Origin: an uncultured Streptomyces sp.
Lineage (GTDB): Bacteria > Actinomycetota > Actinomycetes > Streptomycetales > Streptomycetaceae
Length of the DNA: 13,312 nucleotides
Assembly (NCBI GenBank): GCA_946480485.1
Contig: CAMLJW010000102.1
Location: forward strand, 1 to 13,312
Direction: 5' to 3'
This document shows, one piece after another, positions 6,268 through 12,540 of this stretch. How positions within the stretch are numbered: the first letter of the stretch is position 1; each line of letters begins with the position of its first letter. The position numbers and the translations under genes are program-made. The notes under the pieces were generated by a model. It was not told the origin of the DNA, searched no databases, and saw only the letters and a list, made by a program, of their open reading frames with translations.

Positions 6268-7113
6268 TCAGGCTGCCTTTCGAGTCGTGCGTCGCTGCGG
6301 CGCGGCCGACTGGCCGGGAGCGAGCAGGGCGGTGTAAAAGGACGGCGCGGCGTGCAGCCAGCGCGTGGCTTCCAAGGCGCCGCGGAACGCGCGGTGTGCA
6401 TCGCGGCCGGCGGGCATCGGCACCAGGGCGTGGCTCTTGGCGCGGAGGTTGAGGACGCCGGTGCGTTGGATCTTCGGCATCGGCTGCTCGGTGTCGTCGG
6501 GGAGCAGCACGGTCTCGGCGAACCGGAGCGCGGCGAGCTGGAGCGTGTTCTCCGGGTACACCGACTTGGCGGACCGGGTGGCCGAGGACTTGTAGTCGAT
6601 GAGCCACAGCTCCATCGCCCCGTCCGGGCCGGTGGGCAGCCAAATGATGAGGTCCCCGGTGCCGGCGTATCCGAGCCGTCGGTGCAGCACGGTGATCTCT
6701 GTGGCCTCTACGTGTTCGTCGAAGTCGACGCCCCACGCGGCGAGCCACAGGTCGAACTGTGCGAGGTACGGGGCGACTTCCGGGTCGTCTGCGATTGGTG
6801 CTCTCAGGAGGCGCGCCTCGGCGGCGGCATGGACGCGGTTGCCGAGGTCGGCGGCCTGCTCCCGGACGTTGCGGTGGACGGCCTTGAGTTCCTTGGTGAG
6901 TTCGGTCCGGTCGTCGGTGACGCGGTCGCCGAGGACGTTCCAGCGGTCGAGGGTGTACTCGACGGTGAGCTTTACGCCCCACGGGACGAGGGCCATGGTC
7001 TTGTTGACGGCGGTGTCGATGACGTTGGTGACGGAGACGAGGTCGGGGCCCCCGGCGGGGTCGCTGTAGTAGCGGCCCCGCGCGGTGTCCCTGGCGTGCT
7101 TGGGGTTGGTCAC
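6268..7113 (-). CDS. PD-(D/E)XK nuclease, RecB/Cas4-like
   Basis: The chosen start is GTG 7113-7111 in a GTGA overlap with the upstream gene; the longer frame is a proline-rich shadow. The protein is 281 aa. Motifs follow the RecB-family order: GNRVHAAAEA with His95, VEATE with Glu136/Glu139, GYAGTGDLIIW with Asp154, LWLIDYKSS with Asp173 and Lys175, and NTLQLAALRFAE with Gln192. The N-terminus (HARDTARGRYYSDP) and VTNVID segment are typical of phage exonucleases in this family. It would act as a metal-dependent DNA exonuclease, probably preparing single-stranded DNA ends for recombination. The gp3-like gene two bases downstream sits where an annealing protein is usually found in such exonuclease operons. 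Confidence 0.88.
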   Translation of the reverse strand: MTNPKHARDTARGRYYSDPAGGPDLVSVTNVIDTAVNKTMALVPWGVKLTVEYTLDRWNVLGDRVTDDRTELTKELKAVHRNVREQAADLGNRVHAAAEARLLRAPIADDPEVAPYLAQFDLWLAAWGVDFDEHVEATEITVLHRRLGYAGTGDLIIWLPTGPDGAMELWLIDYKSSATRSAKSVYPENTLQLAALRFAETVLLPDDTEQPMPKIQRTGVLNLRAKSHALVPMPAGRDAHRAFRGALEATRWLHAAPSFYTALLAPGQSAAPQRRTTRKAA

Positions 7114-7379
7114 TCGGCCATGTCCTTCCGGGTGTTGAGGGTGTACGCGCGGCCGGTCGGCCGGTCGTGGAGGGCCATCAGCCCCTGATGGGCGCGGCGG
7201 GACAGGAAGCCGCGGGCGTAGGAGCGGTACAGGCCGCGCTGGTAGCGGGCGAGGTAGAGGCGTTGGACGCGGAGGGGGGTCCAGTCGCCGCCCCACTCGC
7301 GGATCGCGGTGTCGAGGACGGTGTCCCAGTCGTCCGGCCAGGCGGGGGCCTTCTTGGCGTGTTCGTCGGTCTCAGGCAT
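7110..7379 (-). CDS. Hypothetical protein (89 aa), possible wHTH-like fold
   Basis: Start ATG 7379-7377 with AAGGGC upstream, overlapping the previous gene by 8 bases; it ends with a GTGA overlap to the nuclease gene. The longer upstream frame is a shadow. It has a polar N-terminus, then WDTVLDTAIREWGGDWTPLR, VQRLYLARYQRGLYRSYARG and a C-terminal FLSRRAHQGLMALHDRPTGRAYTLN. The alternation of helices with a final GRAYTLNTR strand loosely recalls a winged-helix fold, but I cannot assign a family. Confidence 0.75.
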   Translation of the reverse strand: MPETDEHAKKAPAWPDDWDTVLDTAIREWGGDWTPLRVQRLYLARYQRGLYRSYARGFLSRRAHQGLMALHDRPTGRAYTLNTRKDMAE

Positions 7380-7851
7380 TGGCGCCGCCCTTGGTGACGT
7401 CGGTCCAGTCGCCATAAGCCCAGTCGTCCGGGTCCATGGCGGCGCCTGTCCACGGGAAGCCGTTGCGGGATCGCAGTCCGATCGCGCGGATTTCGCCGCT
7501 GTGCGGGTCGGGGACGATGGCGTGGCAGCGGAACTCGTCAATGCCGCGCTGGTAGGTGCGGTTCGGCTGGAAGAAGTCGGGGGTGGCTGTCGTCCCCGCG
7601 GGGATGGCCTCCTCCTTCTTGCGCTGGTCTGCCATGTCGAGCAGGCCTGAGGCCAGCGCGCGGGGCACGCAGGTGTCGCAGCCGCCGCAGTCGCAGGTGT
7701 CGTCGTTCCCGACGAAGGCTGCGGCTTCGGTGAGGACTTCGGCGCGGTAGGCGTCGGCCAGCTGCTCGGCGTGGTCGACGTCGGCCAGGGTGGCGATGCT
7801 GCCGAGACGGTCTTCGGAGAGCGCGGCGATGATCTGACGACGGGCACTCAT
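7372..7851 (-). CDS. Hypothetical protein with CxCxxCxxC cluster (159 aa)
   Basis: Start ATG 7851-7849 in an ATGA overlap with the upstream gene. The N-terminal half is helical (RRQIIAALSEDRLGSIATLADV, AEQLADAYRAEVLTEAAAF). Residues 52-62 (TCDCGGCDTC) hold Cys53, Cys55, Cys58 and Cys61, a compact metal-binding cluster. The C-terminal half (FFQPNRTYQRGIDEFRCHAIVPDP, GEIRAIGLRS, DWTDVTKGG) follows a pattern I recall from many Streptomyces phage and prophage proteins of unknown function: FxPxRTYxR, then a strand-rich region ending WTDVTxGG. Function is unknown. Confidence 0.82.
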   Translation of the reverse strand: MSARRQIIAALSEDRLGSIATLADVDHAEQLADAYRAEVLTEAAAFVGNDDTCDCGGCDTCVPRALASGLLDMADQRKKEEAIPAGTTATPDFFQPNRTYQRGIDEFRCHAIVPDPHSGEIRAIGLRSRNGFPWTGAAMDPDDWAYGDWTDVTKGGANA

Positions 7852-8219
7852 GCGGTGCGCCTCCGCTCCTGCGCAGGCACCGGGCGCGGCGCCGCGATCT
7901 GCGTCACCGCATCCCGCAGCTGGTGCACACCGCCCGTGTACAGCGGCACTGTGCCGCCGTCCGCGTACGCGTCGAGCATCTGGCCCATGCGCTCGTCGAA
8001 CTCGTGCCGGGCATGCGAGCCGCGGCCCTGAACCTGCGCCGACTGCGACAGGGCGTACATGTCGGCGAACTCCTCGCCAAAGCCCTGCGGGTCCTCGGCG
8101 GCCTGAGCGAAAAGCTCCAGGAACACGGCGCGGACGAGGAAGCGGGAGATGTCGAGTTCGGCGCCGTTGTTGGTGGGACGAACGGTGAGAGGGAACGGGC
8201 CCTCAATCTGATGGGTCAC
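7848..8219 (-). CDS. Hypothetical protein (123 aa)
   Basis: GTG start 8219-8217 in a GTGA overlap, ending in an ATGA overlap. It is soluble and cysteine-free, with an N-terminal strand region (IEGPFPLTVRPTNNGAELDISRFLVRAVFLELFAQ), a helical middle with ARHEFDERMGQMLDAYADGG, and a basic tail (AQERRRTA). I do not recognise the family. Coupling on both sides supports its being a real early gene. Confidence 0.8.
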   Translation of the reverse strand: MTHQIEGPFPLTVRPTNNGAELDISRFLVRAVFLELFAQAAEDPQGFGEEFADMYALSQSAQVQGRGSHARHEFDERMGQMLDAYADGGTVPLYTGGVHQLRDAVTQIAAPRPVPAQERRRTA

Positions 8220-8539
8220 CGGTTTGCCCCTTCCGGGCTGGTGAGGAGCATGAGGAGCGCGGCCACCGTGATCGCGGCATCACGCGGCGCACGGCGAGCA
8301 CGCTCGGCGACGGTGCGGCAGGCGCGCCGGGTGTCGTGCAGTGCGGGTCCCACGGCGATCAGCAGCGCGTCGAACCGGCCCGACTCGACCGCGCGGCGTA
8401 CGGCCGGACGCGGGTCGAAGTCCGTGGCTCGGGTGTCGCCGTCGACGAACAGGTAGAACGGCACCAGCGGCGCGGCGTACGTGCCGACACCGAGGAACAC
8501 GGCGCCCGTAGGGGTCAGGTCGGCGAGGAGCGTCAGCAC
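8216..8539 (-). CDS. Small membrane protein (107 aa)
   Basis: GTG start 8539-8537, overlapping the preceding gene by 7 bases, with a GGGCGG-type ribosome binding site; it ends in a GTGA overlap. Residues about 12-32 (GAVFLGVGTYAAPLVPFYLFV) are a membrane helix and residues about 87-101 (DAAITVAALLMLLTS) a second one. Between them is a charged loop (DGDTRATDFDPRPAVRR... RRACRTVAERARRAPR) rich in arginine and so probably cytoplasmic, which puts both termini outside. Family and function are unknown. Confidence 0.75.
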   Translation of the reverse strand: MLTLLADLTPTGAVFLGVGTYAAPLVPFYLFVDGDTRATDFDPRPAVRRAVESGRFDALLIAVGPALHDTRRACRTVAERARRAPRDAAITVAALLMLLTSPEGANR

Positions 8540-9144
8540 GAGCCACCGCCCGTCTTGGGCAGGTCGTGGCCCACGCGGTAGTCGTGGTGCAGAGGAGACT
8601 CGTACACGTCCTCACGCAGCACCTGCGTCGGCGAGAACGACGAACGCCGCTTCATCTCTCGGCCCGCCGGGATGTCCACGGTGCGCACGAGGTACGAGGC
8701 GTTCTTCTCGCCCCGCTCGTCAAGCCAGTCACCGACGTCGGCAATTGCCTCGGTACGAGTGGTGGCGACGAGGGCATCCAGCTCGGCGACCCGAGCGATC
8801 AGCCAGTCCACCGCCGGGGTCAACGTCTCGCCCAACGGGAACGGAACCTTGCGGCCCTCACCCATCGGGGACAGCGAACCCCGCATGCTCAGCGCATCGT
8901 TCTGCAACGCCACCAGCCGGACACGACGCCGCTCACGCTGCGCCTCCAGCTCGGCAACCCGAGCCCGCAGCGCCGGGCTCTCCTCCCGCAGATGCTTCAG
9001 CTCCGCCGCGACCTCCGGGTCCAGCAACTGGCAGCTGTCCTCCAGAGACTGAGCCGCCTCCGTCTGCGGATCCGACGCCACCCGCTGCTCCCAGCGGGCC
9101 CGGATCGTCTCGGCCGCATGCGCGACCCGCTTCGCCGCGCTCAC
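8533..9144 (-). CDS. Hypothetical protein with central coiled coil (203 aa)
   Basis: The chosen start is GTG 9144-9142 in the GTGA overlap with the upstream gene; the reading frame extends further but only as antisense noise in that gene. Residues about 44-80 (EVAAELKHLREESPALRARVAELEAQRERRR) form a coiled coil, and a second amphipathic helix covers 111-146 (VDWLIARVAELDALVATTRTEAIADVGDWLDE). The C-terminus is polar (SSFSPTQVLREDVYESPLHHDYRVG). No catalytic motif is visible. It probably oligomerises; nothing more can be said. Confidence 0.78.
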   Translation of the reverse strand: MSAAKRVAHAAETIRARWEQRVASDPQTEAAQSLEDSCQLLDPEVAAELKHLREESPALRARVAELEAQRERRRVRLVALQNDALSMRGSLSPMGEGRKVPFPLGETLTPAVDWLIARVAELDALVATTRTEAIADVGDWLDERGEKNASYLVRTVDIPAGREMKRRSSFSPTQVLREDVYESPLHHDYRVGHDLPKTGGGSC

Positions 9145-9386
9145 AGCGACACCACCGGCTTCAGCGGACCGAACCCGGCCTCGACCAGCCGCCACGTCCA
9201 CGCGAACGACTCACCGGTTCCCGCGTCCTCCGGGTTCACCGGCTGCGGGCACGCCAGCAGCCGCTCGCCCGACGGTGTACGACCGTTGGCGACCCAGGTG
9301 TCGCCCTCACGGTCCGTCCACGCCTGCGCTTGCGGCGACTCGTGCAGCAGTCGAACCCCGCTGCCGGTCTGAAATGATGTGCTCAA
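9141..9386 (-). CDS. Hypothetical protein, first gene of the main leftward cluster (81 aa)
   Basis: The start is TTG 9386-9384; the choice rests on an AAGGAG about 9 bases upstream and on the absence of a better in-frame ATG or GTG. The protein is soluble (SGVRLLHESPQAQAWTDREGDTWV... ESFAWTWRLVEAGFGPLKPVVSL), with no domain I recognise. The 93-base gap on its upstream side separates it from the excisionase-like gene. I see no convincing promoter there, so early transcription may begin upstream of the regulator gene and pass through. Confidence 0.75.
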   Translation of the reverse strand: MSTSFQTGSGVRLLHESPQAQAWTDREGDTWVANGRTPSGERLLACPQPVNPEDAGTGESFAWTWRLVEAGFGPLKPVVSL

Positions 9387-9479
9387 GGTGATCCACTCCT
9401 TCGTTGGGATCTGGTGGATTGCCGAGTCGGGGGGCTGCTCAGGCCGGGAAGTCGGAGCGGCCCTTCGGCGTAGATGGGG

Positions 9480-9749
9480 TCAGGAGTTGGCAGCCGCGCG
9501 ACGCGACGGCAGCGGGCGGAGATTGCTCAGCGGGTGCGCGCCATGCGGCGAGGGCGCTGACGCGGCGGCCAGAGGGCCAGTGGTCGGCTCGTGGTGGAAG
9601 AGCTGATCGATTCGCTCAAGGTCGGCGTCCGTGAAGTACACGGTCCGCCCGAGCTTGGTGCGCGGCAGCTTCTTGATGTGTCGGCGCAGCCACGACTCCT
9701 CGCAGCCCAATTTCTCTGCCGCTTCGGGGTACTTGTAGCGGCGGCTCAT
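9480..9749 (-). CDS. Excisionase-like small helix-turn-helix protein
   Basis: ATG 9749-9747 overlaps the stop of the XRE regulator (ATGA); 89 aa. Residues 5-50 have the MerR/excisionase-type HTH pattern: YKYPEAAEKLGCEESWLRRHIKKLPRTK, then LGRTVYFTDADLERI, in which a strand-turn-strand wing is followed by an (F/Y)T..DL..I helix. The rest (residues 52-89) is a Pro/Ala/Ser-rich tail. Such proteins serve phages as excisionases (directionality factors for tyrosine integrases) or as DNA-binding switches. Because the window carries a tyrosine integrase, this is the best candidate for its directionality factor, although it lies 1.4 kb from the integrase. Confidence 0.8.
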   Translation of the reverse strand: MSRRYKYPEAAEKLGCEESWLRRHIKKLPRTKLGRTVYFTDADLERIDQLFHHEPTTGPLAAASAPSPHGAHPLSNLRPLPSRRAAANS

Positions 9750-10057
9750 GCCGAGACCGCTTCCTCGTCCGCGTGCGCTGTGTCTTCGTCGGGCTGCGGT
9801 GTGGATGGGGTGCAGCGGCCGGTGGGGGCGAAGAGGACCAGGACGTCTACGCCGATTGCTGCGGTGAGGGCGTGGGCGTTGTGGCAGGGGATCTCGTCGC
9901 GGAGGCCTGTGAGGAGGTTGGAGATGGTGCCATGTGAGAGGCCTGAGGCCGCGGCGAGTTCGCGGGTAGTGATGGAGCGGCCGTTCCCGGTTCGCTGCAT
10001 GAGCTGCCTGAGGAGCTCCCTGTTGATGAGCTTGTACGTGGGTTGGCTAGGGCGCAC
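9746..10057 (-). CDS. XRE-type transcriptional regulator (short), divergent control gene
   Basis: The preferred start is GTG 10057-10055, which has AGAGG 5 bases upstream (103 aa); ATG 10084 and a more upstream ATG at 10105 lack a ribosome binding site and would put a putative operator inside the gene. Residues about 28-52 (SITTRELAAASGLSHGTISNLLTG) are the HTH, preceded by a helical LINRELLRQLMQRTGN. The C-terminal tail is acidic and Pro/Thr-rich. It is transcribed away from the other XRE regulator at 10332, with three dyad sites between, and is coupled to the excisionase-like gene. This matches the cI/cro-style arrangement of temperate phages; which of the two regulators is the repressor cannot be read from sequence. 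Confidence 0.8.
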   Translation of the reverse strand: MRPSQPTYKLINRELLRQLMQRTGNGRSITTRELAAASGLSHGTISNLLTGLRDEIPCHNAHALTAAIGVDVLVLFAPTGRCTPSTPQPDEDTAHADEEAVSA

Positions 10058-10068
10058 GTTTACCTCTG

Positions 10069-10083
10069 TGATCAGTCTGTTCA
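10069..10083. promoter_or_regulatory. Operator-like dyad 1
   Basis: TGATCA-GTC-TGTTCA, one mismatch from the TGAACA-N3-TGTTCA consensus. It lies 11 bases upstream of the GTG start of the minus-strand XRE gene. Its right half also belongs to a perfect dyad CTGTTCA-N6-TGAACAG (10077-10096). Confidence 0.6.
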
Positions 10084-10110
10084 TTGATTTGAACAGTGCC
10101 AGCATGGCAT

Positions 10111-10133
10111 GGCGTGGGCCGCTTGTCCACGCC
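10111..10133. repeat. Inverted repeat between operators
   Basis: GGCGTGG and CCACGCC, a 7-bp perfect inverted repeat with a 9-base spacer, between dyads 1 and 2 in the divergent control region. It could be a further protein site or an RNA hairpin in a 5' leader. Confidence 0.4.
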
Positions 10134-10136
10134 TAG

Positions 10137-10151
10137 TGAACAGTTTGTTCA
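10137..10151. promoter_or_regulatory. Operator-like dyad 2
   Basis: Perfect TGAACA-GTT-TGTTCA dyad, identical in half-sites and spacing to dyad 3, in the intergenic region of the divergent XRE genes. Confidence 0.7.
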
Positions 10152-10234
10152 AATGAGTAAACAGAGCCGATGTGACATTCGTTACCAGATCGGGGCGGCC
10201 TTGGTGGAGTCGCTAGCGCGGCCGTCCATCTGCG

Positions 10235-10249
10235 TGAACAATCTGTTCA
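10235..10249. promoter_or_regulatory. Operator-like dyad 3
   Basis: Perfect TGAACA-ATC-TGTTCA dyad, 82 bases upstream of the + strand XRE gene. Its repetition with the same 3-base spacer supports a dimeric repressor target. Confidence 0.7.
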
Positions 10250-10331
10250 GCGAACGGAGTGCCATCCCATCAGGTAGCCCGATCGCTGCCATGGCACCCG
10301 CAGCCCCCCCCACTGGCCCCCGGAGCAACAG

Positions 10332-10739
10332 ATGAGCGCCGCAGAAGAGCGGACCACCGCACGCCGAAACGATCTCTCCCGGCTCGTCCGTGAACGCCGC
10401 GCCGAGCTACGCCTCAGCCTCCGCGCCACTGCTGAGCGAACGGCAGACCCGGACACCGGCGAACCCGTCGTCAAGTACGGGTGGCTCAACCTTCTGGAGA
10501 AGGAGCAGGACGTCACAGCGCCGTCGCTCCCTCAACTCAAAGCACTCGCCGCGGCCCTCGACATCCCCTTTGGCCGGGCGCAGGACGCGGCTGGATCTCA
10601 GTTCCTCGGGATTGACTCTGTATGGTCGGCGAGCGGTGAGGCGCGTGCCCTGGTAGATCGCGCTGACCGGCTAACTCCCGAGCAGCGTGACCAGTTGATG
10701 CGTCTCATTGACAGCTTTGCGCCACCTTCAGGCGATTGA
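10332..10739 (+). CDS. XRE-type transcriptional regulator, rightward control gene
   Basis: Start ATG 10332 with GGAG 6 bases upstream; 135 aa. Residues about 14-80 form an XRE-type HTH: LSRLVRERRAELRLSLRATAERT, an inserted loop (DPDTGEPVVKYG) and WLNLLEKEQDVTAPSLPQLKALAAALDIP. The loop between the HTH helices is longer than usual, a feature of some Streptomyces regulators. The C-terminus is helical (EARALVDRADRLTPEQRDQLMRLIDSF) and may dimerise. With three dyads upstream and a divergent partner, it is a strong candidate for the lysogeny repressor or its antagonist. An 8-C run (10304-10311) lies just upstream of the ribosome binding site. Confidence 0.85.
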   Translation: MSAAEERTTARRNDLSRLVRERRAELRLSLRATAERTADPDTGEPVVKYGWLNLLEKEQDVTAPSLPQLKALAAALDIPFGRAQDAAGSQFLGIDSVWSASGEARALVDRADRLTPEQRDQLMRLIDSFAPPSGD

Positions 10740-10867
10740 GTGGGATAGATCGTTTGGCCAATGCCGCCACGATCAGTGTCATGCTGCTGCACAGCAGGTA
10801 GTCACGAACCCGTCGGAGTGGCAACATTAGCGATCCGCCTGGGGGGCGTGGGATCAGGGGCCTGCAC

Positions 10868-10889
10868 GCATGCGCTCGCTGGCGCATGC
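10868..10889 (+). promoter_or_regulatory. Hairpin or operator upstream of the 10914 gene
   Basis: GCATGCGC and GCGCATGC form a perfect 8-bp inverted repeat with a 6-base loop, 24 bases upstream of the ATG and about 14 bases before its GGAGAG ribosome binding site. It may be a protein-binding dyad or a leader hairpin. The rest of the 10740-10913 gap holds another short dyad, CTGCTG-CA-CAGCAG (10784-10797), and a stray GTTTGGCC (10752-10759). Confidence 0.45.
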
Positions 10890-10913
10890 CATGGGTGGAC
10901 GTGTGGAGAGCGC

Positions 10914-11150
10914 ATGAGTGAAACCGAGGGGCACGCCGACAGCAGCGTGCAAGTCACCATCCGCATTGTCCCTGACGCGGATATGCCCGAAGGGCTGAAC
11001 GTCGTCCCCGTCGAACGGGACGGGCACCTGACCATCGGGATACGGGAGCGGCATATCAGCTCCGAAGCCCGGGACGAGTTCAATGCCCTCATGCGCCACA
11101 TCACCACGAACGGTCTGCTGGCCCAGAACTGGGGCGGCCCGAAGGCGTGA
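10914..11150 (+). CDS. Hypothetical small protein (78 aa)
   Basis: Start ATG 10914 with GGAGAG 5 to 6 bases upstream; an in-frame extension to 10761 lacks a ribosome binding site. The protein is soluble: a strand region (SVQVTIRIVPDADMPEGLNVVPVERDGHLTIGIRE) followed by a helix (SSEARDEFNALMRHITTNGLL). I do not recognise the family. It lies between the + strand XRE gene and the convergent integrase, with its stop codon inside the loop of a hairpin. It may be expressed with the lysogeny functions. Confidence 0.75.
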   Translation: MSETEGHADSSVQVTIRIVPDADMPEGLNVVPVERDGHLTIGIRERHISSEARDEFNALMRHITTNGLLAQNWGGPKA

Positions 11151-11160
11151 GGGCCGCCCC
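11131..11160. terminator. Bidirectional terminator-like hairpin between convergent genes
   Basis: GGGGCGGCCC (11131-11140) and GGGCCGCCCC (11151-11160) form a perfect 10-bp stem with a 10-base loop. The stem's left arm is the end of the 10914 coding sequence and the loop contains its stop codon. It lies 10 bases from the integrase stop, so it could serve both convergent transcripts. Confidence 0.7.
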
Positions 11161-11170
11161 GCAGTCCCGC

Positions 11171-12433
11171 TTAGGCGTTCGCCACCGGCCGCAGTCCAGG
11201 CCGCACATCCGGGACCGTCATCGCGGCCTCGACGGCGCGCGTGATCTCGTCGTCGAGGCCGCGCACGAGGTGCCCGTACCGGTCCACTGTGGTCTGGATA
11301 CTCTCGTGCCCCAGCCGAATCTGGATCGCCGGCAGCGGGATGTTGGCCGCGATCAGCCATGCGACGTGCGTGTGCCGTAGATCGTGCAGTCTCGGCCTCT
11401 TCGGCAGTCCCTTCTCCACCGCGGTCCGAACCGCTGGCTGCCACTTCCGGTGGTAGTAGTTCGAGTGCCGCCAGTGCCTGCCGGTCGCCGTGCGAAACAC
11501 GTAGGCCTCGGGCGGCATCCCGGCCACCAGGCGCCGCGCCATCTCCACCTGCGCAGGCGACAGCGCGATCATTCGCCTGGCCTTCTTCGTCTTGGGGGGA
11601 CCAAGGTAGAACGACGCCTCGGATCCCTTCTTCGCCCGCTTCCACGCCCGCTGGACGTTCGCCGTAGGTGTCGACGAGTTCAGGTTCAGGTCGCGCACCT
11701 GCAGCGCCGACGCCTCACCCCAGCGCATCCCTGTTCCCACGAGCCAATCCGCGAGGTCCCGCGCGGCAGGATCTGTGATCTCCTGCGCGACGCGCACGTA
11801 CTCCTCGCGCTCCAGGAACGTCATCTCCTCCTCGGTGTGGTCGTCCACCCGGGGGAGTTGAGTCTTGGCGCAGCAGTTCTTGGTGCGTAGCTGCGGCGTG
11901 GCCTCTATCGCGGCCTGCACGACGCAGTACAGCAGGCCGTGCCGGTTGGCGATGCTCTTTGGGTCCGCTGGCCGGCGCTTCCACTTCTCGGGATTCTGCG
12001 GGTCCCGCTCGCCCTGCATTTCGACGCGTACCCAGTCGTCGATGTCTTCTTGGACGATGTTGCATATCGTCGCGGGGAGGGGCTGCCCGTGCGGGTCGGT
12101 GTGCTGGATGAGTGAGAAGTGCAGGCGTACTTCTCGGAGATAGTCGTCCTTGGTTCGCTCGTCGACGCCGTTGAGGCGGTTGACGTATCGGTTGGCGTAG
12201 TCGGTGAGGGAGACGTCGCCAGGGGTGGGTGGGGTTTCGACGAAGCCGTGGCCTTTGACCCAGCCGTGGGGCCACTGCTGGCCGTGCGCGTCGACGAGCT
12301 TCTTGAACTGGGCGGCGCTGTCCTCGTCGCCGAAGGGTTCGGATTCCCAGGTGCCGCCTCGGCCGCCCTGGAGCCAGCGGACTTGGTAGATCGCCGTTCC
12401 GTCCTTGCGTTTCCGCTCTCTGATGGTCGCCAT
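11171..12433 (-). CDS. int: Tyrosine-family site-specific integrase
   Basis: Start ATG 12433; 420 aa, normal for actinophage tyrosine integrases. Residues 1-60 are an arm-binding-type N-terminal domain (MATIRERKRKDGTAIYQVRW). Residues about 75-185 are the core-binding SAM-like domain. The catalytic domain begins near 200: Arg237 in GTGMRWGEASAL, the lysine in GPPKTKKARRM (Lys281 or 283), His350/Arg353 in RLHDLRHTHVAWL, His376 in RLGHESIQTT, and the nucleophile Tyr386 in VDRYGH. It would recombine the adjacent attP with a host attB, probably a tRNA 3' end. No ribosome binding site is visible upstream; a TATCGT at 12445-12440 could be a -10 giving a leaderless transcript. GTTTGGCC repeats just upstream would let the integrase control its own expression. 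Confidence 0.93.
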   Translation of the reverse strand: MATIRERKRKDGTAIYQVRWLQGGRGGTWESEPFGDEDSAAQFKKLVDAHGQQWPHGWVKGHGFVETPPTPGDVSLTDYANRYVNRLNGVDERTKDDYLREVRLHFSLIQHTDPHGQPLPATICNIVQEDIDDWVRVEMQGERDPQNPEKWKRRPADPKSIANRHGLLYCVVQAAIEATPQLRTKNCCAKTQLPRVDDHTEEEMTFLEREEYVRVAQEITDPAARDLADWLVGTGMRWGEASALQVRDLNLNSSTPTANVQRAWKRAKKGSEASFYLGPPKTKKARRMIALSPAQVEMARRLVAGMPPEAYVFRTATGRHWRHSNYYHRKWQPAVRTAVEKGLPKRPRLHDLRHTHVAWLIAANIPLPAIQIRLGHESIQTTVDRYGHLVRGLDDEITRAVEAAMTVPDVRPGLRPVANA

Positions 12434-12462
12434 GGGGCGACGATAGAGCTGTTTCCGCTGGG

Positions 12463-12483
12463 TTGTTTGGCCCTTGTTTGGCC
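12463..12483 (+). repeat. Left arm-type direct repeats of putative attP
   Basis: TTGTTTGGCC occurs at 12463-12472 and again at 12474-12483, an 11-base period, i.e. one helical turn. The same GTTTGGCC octamer occurs on the other side of the tRNA-like core. This is the pattern of integrase arm-binding sites. Confidence 0.6.
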
Positions 12484-12501
12484 GTGGGTGCGGGCGCGAA
12501 G

Positions 12502-12533
12502 AAGGCCCGGCCTGTTTGTGCAGGTCGGGCCTT
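12502..12533. terminator. Terminator-like hairpin next to the tRNA-like core
   Basis: A 13-bp stem with one G-T pair (AAGGCCCGGCCTG / CAGGTCGGGCCTT) and a 6-base loop lies 9 bases beyond the tRNA 3' end, reading leftward. In that direction it is followed by CTTCTTCG. Its position and form are those of a tRNA gene terminator, so the host-derived identity segment may include it. Confidence 0.65.
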
Positions 12534-12540
12534 GATCATT

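Noticed and set aside
5183..6337. Long rightward open frame opposite the gp3-like gene
   Set aside because: Antisense shadow; Arg/Gly/Pro-rich translation without domains, while the opposite strand has a recognisable protein.
9387..9479. Main early promoter in the 93-base gap before the long cluster
   Set aside because: I could not find a convincing -35/-10 pair on the minus strand there.
10752..10759. Extra GTTTGGCC octamer as a fifth integrase arm site
   Set aside because: It is a single copy 1.7 kb from the core; one chance occurrence in a window of this size is unsurprising.
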